Positions 1-11,938 of a stretch of 64,000 nt of DNA are shown piece by piece; the stretch's first letter is position 1, and every line of letters starts with the position of its first letter. The stretch comes from Ophioderma brevispina (lineage: Eukaryota; Echinodermata; Ophiuroidea; Amphilepidida; Ophiodermatidae), in the NCBI GenBank assembly GCA_023653785.1, contig JAMKCH010002905.1, positions 62,001 to 126,000 on the forward strand. Reading direction: 5' to 3'. Below the pieces are notes generated by a model that saw only the letters and a list, made by a program, of their open reading frames with translations, did not search any database and was not told where the DNA came from. The position numbers and the translations under genes were made by a program.

Positions 1-2077
1 CAATTAAAGCCAATTTAACCTACTTGAGTTAAGAATGATTTTAAAAATTGCTAATTTGAGGAACAACCCCACATAGAATGCTGGGAGTTCAGACAGCACA
101 TGAGGATATTGCAGGCAGTAACCAGATAGCAGTATAATTCATGAATTTTAAGATGGCGGTGAATTAAAATGGCCGCCAATGAAACTATATTGGCAGATTT
201 AAGCCAAACAGAACAGTCATCCCTTGTGAAGGGTTTAACAATGATCATTTGTCAGTAGTAGTTTGCTGAATCGGTCCCCAGTAAGTGCTTGCAAATATCG
301 GGCCAATTGAGTTAGGTCAATTGGATAATCAATTTATTACCTGACCCCCACCCTCGATTTTCAAAAAATGGCTGACACTAAATATCCACTTAATTATCCG
401 CTTATGCATGGATTGAAAAAACGCTAAGACCGGTCAAATGGACAATGCTTAAAAAGAGTTTAAGAAAACATGTGACATTGTTGTAGCACAATTAGCAGGG
501 CAATCTTGCATATCAAGATGGGCGACTGAAAAAAATGGGCTGGCCATTGAACATTTGCAATAACATCTACCTCTGAAACAACATTTTGATCTTAGTTCTA
601 CTGACGGAACACCATTTTTCTAATTTTAAGAATTCACAATTGACCCCCTTGTAGGGAAGTTAGGTAGTATGCTATACCAAGAGTACAAGTACTCGTAGTA
701 TCCTTGGAGTCAGTGATTTGGCCTGTTGGTGAGTGGCAATAAAAGTAGAGTGCATTTGAGTCCAGCTATTATGGATTTGGCATCATGCTCGAGCAACTAC
801 TTCAGACCAGCTCACTCAAGCTTTTGCACAGAGATGTGTCCAATTAGTAGTTGGTTCCACCTAGGCTTCCAGTCCCAATTAATTTAGACCCAAGTAGGGA
901 AACTAGGATGCATAAAAATGACAGCACAAGTACCCCAAAAAGAGATATTCCAGCGGAACTTCCATAAACGCAGGCTCCACTGGAAAGGACTGCAGTGATG
1001 AAGGGGATAGTACAGAGACTCTATGGAAGTCTCCAAACATTGCCTCATTGTAGACCATTTGGTACAAGTGTACCAATGGCACACCTTTTCTTGGGTTCAT
1101 TTGGTATATAAATGGTTTTTGGCCAAGTTTTACCAAATTCTATCACGTAGCATAATTTTTATACTCAGGGTGGAACCAACATTTTTTAATTTACAAATTT
1201 TGTAAACTTGGCTACGATAGGGGCGCCTCGTGGCATACAAGTAGAAACTGGTGTTATTATTAGCCATGATATGGCTTTCAGATTCTAAGAGGACATTCTA
1301 CCAAAACCAAAAACCCTGGGGCCCCCCATACCATACAACACCAATTCAAGGAATCATGACTTGTTGACTAAAAAAAACAATGTTAGGATGGAAAGCACTT
1401 GTACTAAAAGTACCAGCCAAGGTCAAACGTCCTTGTGCAAACGTTGCTGAAAAAACTTAGGCTGATTTTTTTTAAAACAAAGCTAATTTTCTGGAATTTC
1501 TAAAAAAGATTGCATTAGTATTCTGTGGAATTATTGGCTATTAATCTTGAAAAAAGTGTTGGTACACTTTTTTTACCGTACGGAACAAAGGTTTGAAAAC
1601 TGAAATTGTGGTACAGTGCGCCTTACAATTAACCTCAACAATTGATTGGTAGGGAAGGGAGGTTTGGATTTCACAAAAGCTTGAAGCTTGACACCAAAAA
1701 ACAAAAAACATCATACCCAGTATCTTTTGTTATTGTACGATTTTCGATTATTAGGTGCAAAAATTAAGGGTGGGTGACCCAAGGGACAACCTCGTCCCCC
1801 ACCTTAGCTACAGCAAAATTGAGAGTTGGTCATCAGGAAGGAAGTTCCTATTTTCTTAATTTAACCCCCAGTGAAATTTTAAAGCCCCGAAATGTTTCAC
1901 TGATATATGAACAAAATACATCCCCTAAAGTGTTTGTCGACCCACTTAATTATAACAACCGTCTTCCTATGGGCCCAGTTGAGTACATTATCAAGTCTTG
2001 AGGAGTACAAGGCGTGGGGAAAAAATATTCGGAGTCAAACAAATGTTAATGAGAAAATCGGACGATTTAACGCCCCA
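1..2077. other. No recognisable gene
   Basis: The open frames here are short, overlap on both strands and resemble no family I know. The sequence is AT-rich single-copy-looking DNA with short mono-nucleotide runs. Motifs of the kind AAGATGGCGG / AAAATGGCCGCC near 151-176 resemble those near 2920 and 6820 and are probably relics of dispersed repeats. Confidence 0.5.
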
Positions 2078-2175
2078 ATATTGAATTGGTCCGCTATGAG
2101 TTTTTAAAATATTGGGCTCGACGCGCATCCGAGCCAATATTCTTTGCAAAACGTATAGCTCGGACCAATTAATTT
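2078..2175. repeat. Small foldback with nested hairpins
   Basis: The outer arms AATTGGTCCG (2084-2093) and CGGACCAATT (2161-2170) are exact inverted copies. An inner pair, AATATTGGGCTCG and CCGAGCCAATATT, lies around 2108-2141. It looks like a small inverted-repeat element or the remains of one; no flanking target duplication was identified. Confidence 0.55.
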
Positions 2176-3199
2176 GGGCTAATCGAGCCAATCTTATATC
2201 ACATTTCTTGCGATTGCTATCCAAATGGGCTTGACCGATTTGAGCCCAAAAAAAATTTGAAATTTGTTTTAATGAAAATGGCCCATGATCGTTCACGCTT
2301 TCATTCATCTTATTCCAAAATTTTAGCAAGCTGTTTACTTACTGATTAAACGTGCTATTGTGGCAGATTCCATAATATTCAGAAACTGTTTGTCGGATAT
2401 TGCACCAATCTAACATAAAAAACCAACATTTGTGTAGCACCAAATTAGTTTACTAGCAAAAACGTGATTGTAAGGACATGCAAAACCTGTGTTGCAATTG
2501 TTCATGTCCCTATGTTTGCACTTTGCACTCAGATAAGATACTTCAAAACCTAGAGGAATTTCATCAGACCAAAGTTTAACTATCATTATAACAAAAGTTG
2601 TTATACTTGGTCTCGGTAGTCCCAATAAAGAAGTACCTTGCATATCCATACACATGGGCTCAATCTCTCAATATGCTGGATTTGGTAAGTCTCAATGAAA
2701 AATAAATATAAGGATGCCAAAACATTCATCATAATATTTCATATGTGAAGTTCTCCCAACACAAACGATTCGGTTAACAAGTAACAAGTATGTTGTGGTA
2801 GTTTACTTCCATTGGGGAACACAGGTCGTTAGTTTTTTAAATTTATATAAGTGAAGTAAGGCTTAACATGGATTAATCCACGTGGGGGCCATGTGGAAAA
2901 ATCTAAGATGCAGGGCGGCAATATTGACTTTGATCTAAAAAAACAAAATTACTGATAAAAATTAAGGAGTGTTAAAAATCTAGTAAAGGACTCTCAAGAG
3001 GGTAACATTTAATAATGGGTAAATTCGAAATAATACTAGTTCATTTAGACGGCCATTTTGGGAATAAGATGCCATCTGAAATTCGGAGATTATGCACTGA
3101 TACAAACTGCATGCCCATCAATGCGTTTTCTGAAATACCAATAGATTACAAAATGTGGGATGTCCTTATAACGATTGGGCTTTTGGGGGGGGAATAAAC
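2176..3199. other. No recognisable gene
   Basis: AT-rich sequence. A minus-strand open frame at 2410-2655 is cysteine- and histidine-containing but matches no zinc-finger spacing that I recognise and has no supporting splice context. I see nothing else. Confidence 0.4.
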
Positions 3200-3520
3200 G
3201 TACGGCGGTTCCGGTAAGTGTAAGGCATGCGGCCGTAGCGGTTTTGGCTGGCATTACTTTTCGTGTTTGAAAGCACCTGAAGTTACCGGGACAAAAAAGT
3301 TCATTTTTCTAGCTAGGTGCTATGGGTTCAGAACCCAATTACGATACATAATTAAAAACAACAACATTTTTAAAAAAAAACTTAGGCCTATATATCAAAA
3401 AATTTCCATAGAAAACTCTCGTTTTCCGGAGGATACCTTAATCGCTCGGGCACAGAGTACTCAATAATATCTTCGCGTCTGTGACCCAGAAACTACCACC
3501 ACTTATCCGGACCGCCGTAG
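3200..3520. repeat. Inverted-repeat element, ~320 bp
   Basis: A 20-base arm at 3201-3220 (TACGGCGGTTCCGGTAAGTG) is matched in inverted orientation at 3500-3519 (CACTTATCCGGACCGCCGTA), with two differences. The interior has an open plus-strand frame of about 65 codons (3267-3467) without a recognisable domain. Likely a small non-autonomous DNA element. Confidence 0.5.
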
Positions 3521-3989
3521 GAAAAAAATACCTGTAGCCAAAATTGGGGGGGATTCCTACGTGAATCACGATAAGGTTACTAGCGGATGTTCACTATGGT
3601 GTGAAAAACCACTTATGGAGGGTTGCTCGAGAGTCACCCGATGACCCTAAAAAAATAATTTATTTCGGCAGGGATTGTAATAAAATGAAAGGTCTCCTTT
3701 TTCCTTGGCGCGAAATTTAAACGTTTTAAAGAAACACTGATAATGGATTCCTCCAAGTAAACCACGCCCATATTGGGTCGTGTCATTGTGACCTCGAGTT
3801 TTCCATCCAAGCCCTTGTGGACCAATTGACGGCAGATTGACCAGATTATAGAGGCAAGTTGCTATGTAGGCGCAGCGGTTTTTTAAGGGTACTTACACAC
3901 TGGGCATATTACTGCCCGTTGGTCCTCGGGTTCGACACTGGTCAGGAGGAAGAAGTTTGATTTCATGGTTGTTAGTGTTTGGTCTTGTT

Positions 3990-5850
3990 TGAGCTGTTGT
4001 TACCAGGAAAGAGTGCGTTTTTGTTTTGCTTTTTTTTTTCCCTTTCCCCCTTGTTTCCTTTTTTAACAACTACACAGCTTCAATTGAATCACGCGAAGTT
4101 GGAATAAGTAGGCCAAAATGAAAAATAATAATAATGACAACAAATATTACACGGAATAAAAGAAAATAAATCTTAAAACCAAATAAAATCCCAAAGATAA
4201 AAAAAGTCAAAAAGATGAACAATTGAAAACTAAGGAGTGAAAAAAAGAAAACGGATAAATTAAAAAAAAAAAGAAAAATTTTTCTTTTTTTATAAGATTT
4301 TAAAAAAGAAAAATTTTTCTTTTTTTAATATTTGCTTAAAAATACAGAAAAAGATAATAAAGCAAATTAATTAATACAAAAGTTAATGAAACAAAAATAA
4401 ATGTATTGTAAAATCATAAAAACCCACATGCAACTTAAATGAAAAATTACCACCAATAAACAAGTACTAAAATAAAAAACATGGAAATATTAAATAAAAA
4501 ATATTTAAATAATACAAAATTTACTTTTTTTATTATGGCCTAACACTAATAAATACAAACAAAAATTACATGGAAAAAACAAGAACAATATATTTAAAAA
4601 TATAAATAAGACAACAAATAAAACAATTCAACAAAAGACATAAAAATGAACATGAGTGAAAAATGAAAACGCTAATTAATTAAAAAGAAAATAAAAAAAG
4701 GGAAAAAAGACGGAAGGAAACAAATAAGACATTTAAAAGAAATAAAAACAAGTTTAAATTAAAAAAATTACTTAAAAAAATACATTAAAATAATGATAAG
4801 CCAAGATTAAATAAAACACAAAATTATTAAGGACAATGGAATTGGATTGTTAGTTTCAGGTGCACTGTTCGAGAAAAGGAGGAGGTCACTATTCGTATTC
4901 TATTTTCACGATTCTATAAATCGTTTACGTCACCATGGCACTAAGATGGTTGTATAAACCTAAATTAATATATCTAACATCAGACTTTAACCAGTGGATT
5001 ACTTTTAAAAAATTGTCCTTCAAAAAAAAATCATGTTGGTAAGATTACTATTGTAATCGCGATCGCAGAGTATGCTCAGGAGCATTGGTAGGGAAATCAA
5101 AATTTTCATTAGTACCACTAAGTAAAACCATAAGACACAAAAATATGTTAAAATGATTCAGAACGAAATGCCCTGATATTGTGAGAAGCTGCTCAAGTTA
5201 TGATCTGCTATTAAGAATTTCCGAAAAAAATTGCTTTTAACCAACATAATGGAAAGTTTGACAAAAATGAATCAGCGGGAAACCGGAAACTAAAGATCCC
5301 AATTCCATTGCTAAACAAAAGGTAATGAACAAAAATAATGTACACAATAAGAAACCAAAAAATGATAACTAAAATTACACAAACATACACGTTGATAAAA
5401 TATGAAAAAGCATGGCGTTTGTCAGGAAAGGTGTGGCGTGGTATTATTAAAAACTAATTAAAATTAAAACAGGCAATAATAATAAACAATGAAACGGCAT
5501 AAATACGAACAGTTAGAAAGTATAAGTTTAAAAGACTAATCAAAAATATCGAAATGACGAACAAAAATAATGAAAAATAAAATAAGCATTGAAAATGCGC
5601 AAATCTTAAATCTAACAAAGTCATACAAAGTAATTGAACGAACTAAAAACGAATGTAAAAATCGAAAAAAGGACAAATACATTACAAAAAAAATACGAAG
5701 AAAAAGTTTTTACACCAATAACTAAAAATAAAAAATAGAAATGTGACAAATAGTGACCCAAAATAAAATAAGATTAACAAAAATATAATAAACAATGAAC
5801 ATGATCAAAAAACAAAAATATACACTCAATTTTATAAATAATTAAAACTA
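3990..5850. repeat. Extremely A-rich low-complexity block
   Basis: For about 1.8 kb the plus strand is dominated by A, with clearly more A than T and few G or C. It is built from irregular AAAAT/AAAATAA-like words rather than a fixed repeat unit. At 4266-4327 the self-complementary word AAAAAGAAAAATTTTTC appears twice, about 38 bp apart. No frame stays open. This may be an old, decayed A-rich simple repeat. Confidence 0.6.
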
Positions 5851-7060
5851 TTGTTTTTTTTCAAGTTATCTTTTTCAATTCAATGTGGTGATGAATGAAG
5901 AGAACGACTTGGATGGGTGTGGCGGTGGAGGGGGATGGCAACACCCTTGTATAATGTGGAACCATGCGGTTGTGGAACGATAACCTGGGGGGGTAGTTGG
6001 GAAAACGGAAATCGGGGGAGGTGAGAAGGAAATCTGGTAGAGGTTTAATGTTGCCCAAAATGAGCTGGGTATGCATTATGATTCCTTCAAGCGCTTCTGC
6101 CCAATATTATATAGCGCATGACGGAATCAATTGTAATACCAAACAAGGACAATGTGGAGTTGGGATTGGGTCGTTGGGACTTGGCAATATAGATAAATAG
6201 GATAAGGGGGAGGTAATGTAGAAATGTGCCCTGGTGTTGTTGGAAGGAGGCAGGAACCGGGGAGTTGGAAGGAAAGAGGCCCCCCCCCTCTTTTCGATGA
6301 GAAGGGGGATCTGTGTTTGTTATCGCCGGAAGGACCGCCTCTGTGAGCTGTTTTCTGAAGGGCTTCCCAGACAGTTGGGGCGGGGTCTTGGATAGTTTGA
6401 TATGAAGAAAAGACCTTGGAACTTTGGAGCAGCTAGTAAAAGGGCCATGGTATAGTTGCAAAGGGGCCCTGTGGGCGGTCAGACAGGGACCCACTTAAGG
6501 TGGTGGTGTTGACAAAGTTTAATAATGTACAGTTACGTCTGATAAGGTTCACCAACAAACAAATGTTCATACTATATTCTTGATTCAAGTATATATTATA
6601 TATATTTATCTATTTCAAACCATTTTGTACTTAAGCAAGTGGCAATCCCTTCACGAATCAATCTTTGATATGGTTGTCTCCGTTTCTTTCTTTACAAAGT
6701 TTCCCAACCACCTTAGAAACAACCCAAAAAAGCCTCACTCCTGGCGGCGGCCATTTCTGTTAAAAGGAATTTTATTATCATTCTTAACTCAAGTTAGGCT
6801 TAAGTATAGATTTCAGTGGCGGCCATTTTGAAATCTAAGATGCAGCCCCTGTTGTGTGATTTACTCATCAAGAGCTCGCAACATAGCATCCATTTTAAAT
6901 CGTGACTATACCTTATGTGGTCAACAAATAGTGGAATTATGGCATTTCAGCTCTTGATGAATCAAGTTCATAATTGGTAAACTATAGGGGCGCTGTTGGA
7001 ACAATAGGGGCGCGACATGTTGGCACTCTATCAGAAATTGTTCAGGCCTCACTCGATAAG
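5851..7060. other. No clear gene; G-rich patch and foldback
   Basis: A minus-strand open frame at 6087-6494 (135 codons, Pro/Ser-rich) overlaps a G-rich patch on the plus strand and has no recognisable domain; I do not call it a gene. At 6861-6965, ACTCATCAAGAGCT and AGCTCTTGATGA form inverted arms of a ~105-bp foldback. Two GGCGGCCATTT words at 6760-6830 look like repeat relics. Confidence 0.4.
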
Positions 7061-8571
7061 CATACCAAGTTCATGTTTTAGGATAAGTGCACAATCTGCC
7101 TATTTTTGGCGTAGGGACTGGGCTTTATTAGTTTAGTGGATTAAGAAGAAGTTGTCTGGAAGCAGTGCGGCGCCACGGGGGGGGCCTATGGGGCTTTTGC
7201 CTCCTCCCCCAAAAACATCCTTGCCCCCCCCTTAGTTGCCCCCCCCCCCGGTCCGAAGAGAAAACTGAGGGATTTTTGGCAAATGCGGCGATTTGGGCCC
7301 AACATTCACAAAATTTGGGACAATCAGCCGATTTTGGGCCGCCAAAAATTGGTTTAAAATCTCCCCCAAATATGATACGGTATCCCCCAGTAAGTTCACT
7401 TTGTCAAAAAAAATCCCTTGCCACCCCCGAAAAAAAGGTGTCTGGCGCAGCCCTGATTCTTGAAAGTGATCGTCATCACACACCACCACCTGAACTAATT
7501 CCTTTCAATTGAGTGGAAGTGCATAAATAGAGAGAATAGTCCATAAATTGCACAGAAAAGATATTACTCTTAAATTCATCATCAGACAAAATCTACCATC
7601 ATCCAGACAAAAAATATCAGAACTACCTCAGCAACATCGTACTACCTTTATCCTAAAGATAGTCTTATGTTGAATTTAATTGGGAATTTATTCTATAACA
7701 ATTTGGTGCTTAAAATTGCCACCCCGTGGGGGGGGGGGGGGTCCATTACAAATTTATCCACGAAATTGACAATTCAGCGATAAAAACATTGTCGATTTAA
7801 AATTTTATCCAGAGGGGGGGTTAAAGTTACATTGCCACATTACCAGACCAGGTGAATTTGTTCAAGAATGTTAGTGGATACGTGATTTCACAGTCGAGCT
7901 TTAGAGCTGTTTTTTCCACAAGCATTAAAAACAACTGTGTGTCGGTCGCCAGGATAATTACAGAAATTGTTAAAATATTAAAAATGTTAACAAAAAAACA
8001 ACAAAGTCATTGGTAGTGGCTTGGGGGGGTCAGGATTTATTTGATTCGCTAGTTGGCTGATCGGGGCCGCGGTGTATCCACTGATACGGACGCTCCTAAT
8101 GGCCCGCTTAATTTGAGGCGGGCGGATTGGGAACGTCAGGGGTTTGCCACCCTACCGTATTCGACACTGACTGCGATGTAACGTACAGTTTGTGACTCTT
8201 GTACAATGGGGACCGTACGGTTTAACGCCCCTCGCAAGGACGGGAGCTTTCTGATCCATTGCCCCAATTCCAAGTGAACACTGGAGGAAGTAGAGCGGGT
8301 ATTCTGTATTTAATTCAATAGCTGTGGTATAAGATCAACTCCAGAATCAAGAATAAGAACAAACATAAAAGCATTTAAGAAGGATTAGATGGTTTTCTAG
8401 TTTCGAAGCTTGACTTAATTACAAGAAAATGTATAAAAGAAGCAATATAAATGATTTCAAAGTAGATGTTTGATACAGGTATAAGAGTGCATTAGAACCC
8501 AATCCCTTGTTTACAACGTGATCTCCGTTGGACTTTGACCTTGGTATGTGACCACTGACCTCACATAGTGG

Positions 8572-10606
8572 AAGCTTGAATAATTTTAACGTAGGTTACA
8601 CTTCCTGTCCTTTCAAATAACGCAAATAGAAAAGGGCTTTCCAATGGGTGCAAAAAATATGTAAAAACTGCATCCACTAAGTTTACCAGATTTAATTTGC
8701 ATTGTACTTCAAACTTCCCTTCATTTCAAATAAAGAAAATCGCAAAAAACGCCATTGGCGCAAAATGTGTTAAAATTGACTCCAAGTTATAAAGCTGTAA
8801 TGTAGGTTAACCGGTCCTGTCGTTCAAAAGAACAAAAATAGAAAAGGCGTCATTGGGTGCAAAAAAATTTGTGAAAAACGGCATCCCTAAGTTACGAGCT
8901 TTACTTTGATGTAGGAAAACTCGCCTGTCATTCCAAATAACGAAACCGAAAAAAACCAGCCCAATTGGGCGCATATAAAAAATGTGTTATTAAAACGGAA
9001 TTACCAAGTTTAAGCTTATTTTAATGTAGGTTACACCTTCCGTCTTCCAATAAATGAAAATAGAAAAAGGCGCCCATTGGGTGCAAAAAAAATTGTAAAA
9101 GGCTGCACCCGAAGTACGAGCTTAATTTGATGGTACGTAAAAACTATTCTGTAGTTCACAACATAAAGAAAGGTAGAAAAAACGCCATATTGCGGACACA
9201 ATGTGTTAAAAACTGGTAGTCACCAATGTTATAGCTTTAATGAAGTACCCGTACACTTCATGTCCTTTCAAATAAGAAATAAGAAAAGGGTCAATGGTCG
9301 CAAACAAAAATTGTTACCCAATGATCCCTAAGTTACGAGCTTTAAATTTGAATGGTACGTAAAACTCTCCTGTTCATTTCAAATAAGCACAATAGGAAAA
9401 GGCGTCCATTGGGTGCACAAATTTGTTAACAACTGCATCCTAAGTTACGAGCTTTAATTTGAGTGTACGTACAACTTCTGTCATTTCAAATAAAGAAAAT
9501 AGAAAAAAACGCCCAATTGGGCGCAAAATGTGTTAAAACTGAATTCCAAGTTATAAGCTTAATTTAATGTAGGTTCCACCTTCCGTCATTTAAATAAAGA
9601 AAATAGAAAAGGAAGTCCCAATTTGGGTGCAAAAAATTTGTAAAAGCTGCATTCCGTAGGTACGCGCTTTAATTGATTTTTGTACGTTACAAACTCCGCC
9701 TGTCATTCACATAAGAAGTGAAAAAACGCCCAAGTGGGCGCCAAAAGTGTTCAACTGGTCCCCAGTGATAAGCTTTAATTCTAAAGTAGTGATTACACGT
9801 CATGGCAGTTTCAAATAAAGAAAATAGCAAAGGCGCCCAATTGGGGCGAAAAATATGTCAAAAAACTGATCCCCAGCTTAAAAGCGTTTAATGATGTACG
9901 GAAATCTCTCCTGTAATTAAATAACGAAAATAGAAAAAATTGCCTTTCCCCTCCGCCAAATGGAGGCAACATTGTGTTAATACTGAACCCCCAAGTTCGT
10001 TCTAAGCTATAATGAACGTAGGTGAACACCTTCCTGTCATTGCAAATAAAGAAAATAGAAAAAAGGCGCCAATTTGGGCGAAAATATGGAAACTGAATTC
10101 CCCAAGTTATTAAGCGTTTAATTGATGTAGGTTACACTTTCCTGTCATTTCAAAATAAAGAAAATAGAAAAGGCAGTCCAATTGGGTGCAAAAAAATTTG
10201 AAACGGATCCCGAAGTGACGAGCTTTCATTTGATGTACGCAAAATGTGTTAACAACTGAATCCAAGTTATAAGCTTAATTTAATGTAGGTACCTCGTCGT
10301 TCATTTCCCATAAGAAGATAGAAAGGGCGTCGAATTGGTGTGCACAAAAAAATTTGTAAAACAACTGCCATCCCTAAGGTACGGCTTTAATTGATGTACG
10401 GAAACAACTTCTCTGTCATTTCGAATAAGGAAAATAGAAAAGGGGTCCAATTTGGGTGCAAAATATGAAAAACTGCCCTTAAGTTACAAGCTTAATTTAT
10501 TTGCTAATAAAATCCGTCAGTCAAAGAAAGAAATTAGAAAAAACGCCCATTGGGCGCCCAAAATGTGTTAAAAACTGAATCCCCAAGTTATAACTTTAAT
10601 TTAATA
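8572..10606 (+). repeat. 107-bp satellite array, copy 1, first block
   Basis: Tandem monomers of about 107 bp, each starting near AGCTTTAATTT and containing CTGTCATTTCAAATAAAG and a self-complementary GCCCAATTGGGC centre. Two monomer types alternate: type A carries GTAGGTTACACC and AAGGC..CAATTGGGTGC; type B carries GTACGTAAAACTC and CGCCCAATTGGGCG. The real unit is therefore a ~214-bp dimer. Monomers in this block are degenerate, with many 1-base indels. Confidence 0.85.
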
Positions 10607-10940
10607 GGGGCGTGTTCCGCTCGTCTTGGACCCCCCCCCAGGATTTACCGGAAGTAGGATCGATTGATATCAGATTGAATAGGCGTATTTTTCTCCGTGG
10701 CTGAAAATTTGAGCCTCGAATCCTGGCCTTTCCAGATATAAACAAAAAACCCCAGTTCGTTTTCGTTTAGTGGTTTAACACTTGATTAGCACAGTATTGA
10801 ATAAGAGTTGCACTATGCATTATCCCTGCTACCGTCAAAATCGCAAGTTGTTTCCCACAGTACGTGATGGGGTGTATGTGTACGTGCCAGGCTCTCATAT
10901 CACATAGAGTAACAATACACTAAAATCGGAACAACCAACC
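10607..10940. mobile_element. Inverted-repeat element inside satellite (copy 1)
   Basis: A ~330-bp non-satellite block interrupts the array. Its ends are inverted relatives: GGGGCGTGTTCCG at the left and ATCGGAACAACC at the right. The same element sits at the corresponding position in copy 2 (16140-16466), so it inserted before the segment was duplicated. No coding capacity; MITE-like. Confidence 0.65.
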
Positions 10941-11938
10941 TTTATTGTAGGTTACATCCTTCCTGTCATTTTAAAATAAAGAGAATAGAAAGGCAGTCCA
11001 CATGGGAAAAAAATTTGTAACCACTGCATCCCTAATACGAGCTTTAATTGATGTACGTCACCTCTGTCATTTCACATAAAGAGAAAATAGCAAAAGGCGT
11101 CCAAATTGGTGCAAAAAAAATTGTAAAACTGACTCCCTAAGTTACGAGCTTTAATTGATGTACGTAAACTCTCCTGTCATTTCACAATAAAGAAAATAGC
11201 AAAAAAACGTTCAATTGGGCTCAAAACTGTGGAAAATCTGAAACCCCAGAGGTAGAGCTTACATTTAAGTAGGGGCCACATTCCTGTCCATGTCACAAGA
11301 ACGAAAATATAAAAGGCGCCCAATTGGCGCAAAATAGTAAAACTGATCCAAGTTACGAGCTTTAATTTATGTACGTAAAACTTTCCTGTCAATTCAAAAT
11401 AAAGAAAAAACCAAAAATCGCCAATGGGGTGCAAAATGTGTAAAATGATCCCAGTATAAGCTTATAAGTGAACGTAGGTTACAACCTTCCGTCATGTTCA
11501 CATAAAGGAAATAGAAAAGGCGCCCAATGGCCGAAAAAAATATGTAAAAATGAATTCACCCTAAGTGATAGGTTAATTGATGTAGGTTACACCTTCATGT
11601 ATTTAAATATAAGAAAAAGAAAAAATGCCCCAATTGGCGCAAAATGGGTATATATGAATCCCAAGTTATAAGCCATAAGTTAACGCTACGGTTACACGAT
11701 TCCGTCACATTTCAACCTAAAGAAAATAGAAAAGGCGCCAAATTGGCGAAAAATATGTAAAGACGCATGCACCCCAAGTGAAACAAGGTTTAAACTCTTG
11801 ATGTGGTAAATCTTAATTGTCCTTTCAAATAAAGAAAATAGAAAAAAAACGGCCAATTGGGCCCAAAAGGTTAGAAGGCACCCCAGTATAAGCTGGCACT
11901 ATATGTAGGTTACAACCCTGTCATTTCAAAAGAAAGAT
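10941..11938 (+). repeat. 107-bp satellite array, copy 1, second block
   Basis: The array resumes with the same monomers directly after the inserted element and ends around 11938, at the same point (..AAAGATGTTACCTAAATTTTCGT-like sequence) as the copy-2 array. Confidence 0.8.

Noticed and set aside
2410..2655. CCCH-type zinc finger in a minus-strand frame
   Set aside because: Cysteine and histidine spacing does not match any zinc-finger class that I know, and there is no supporting gene context.
6087..6494. 135-codon minus-strand open frame
   Set aside because: Pro/Ser-rich with no domain. It arises opposite a G-rich patch that lowers stop frequency and has no splice or start context.
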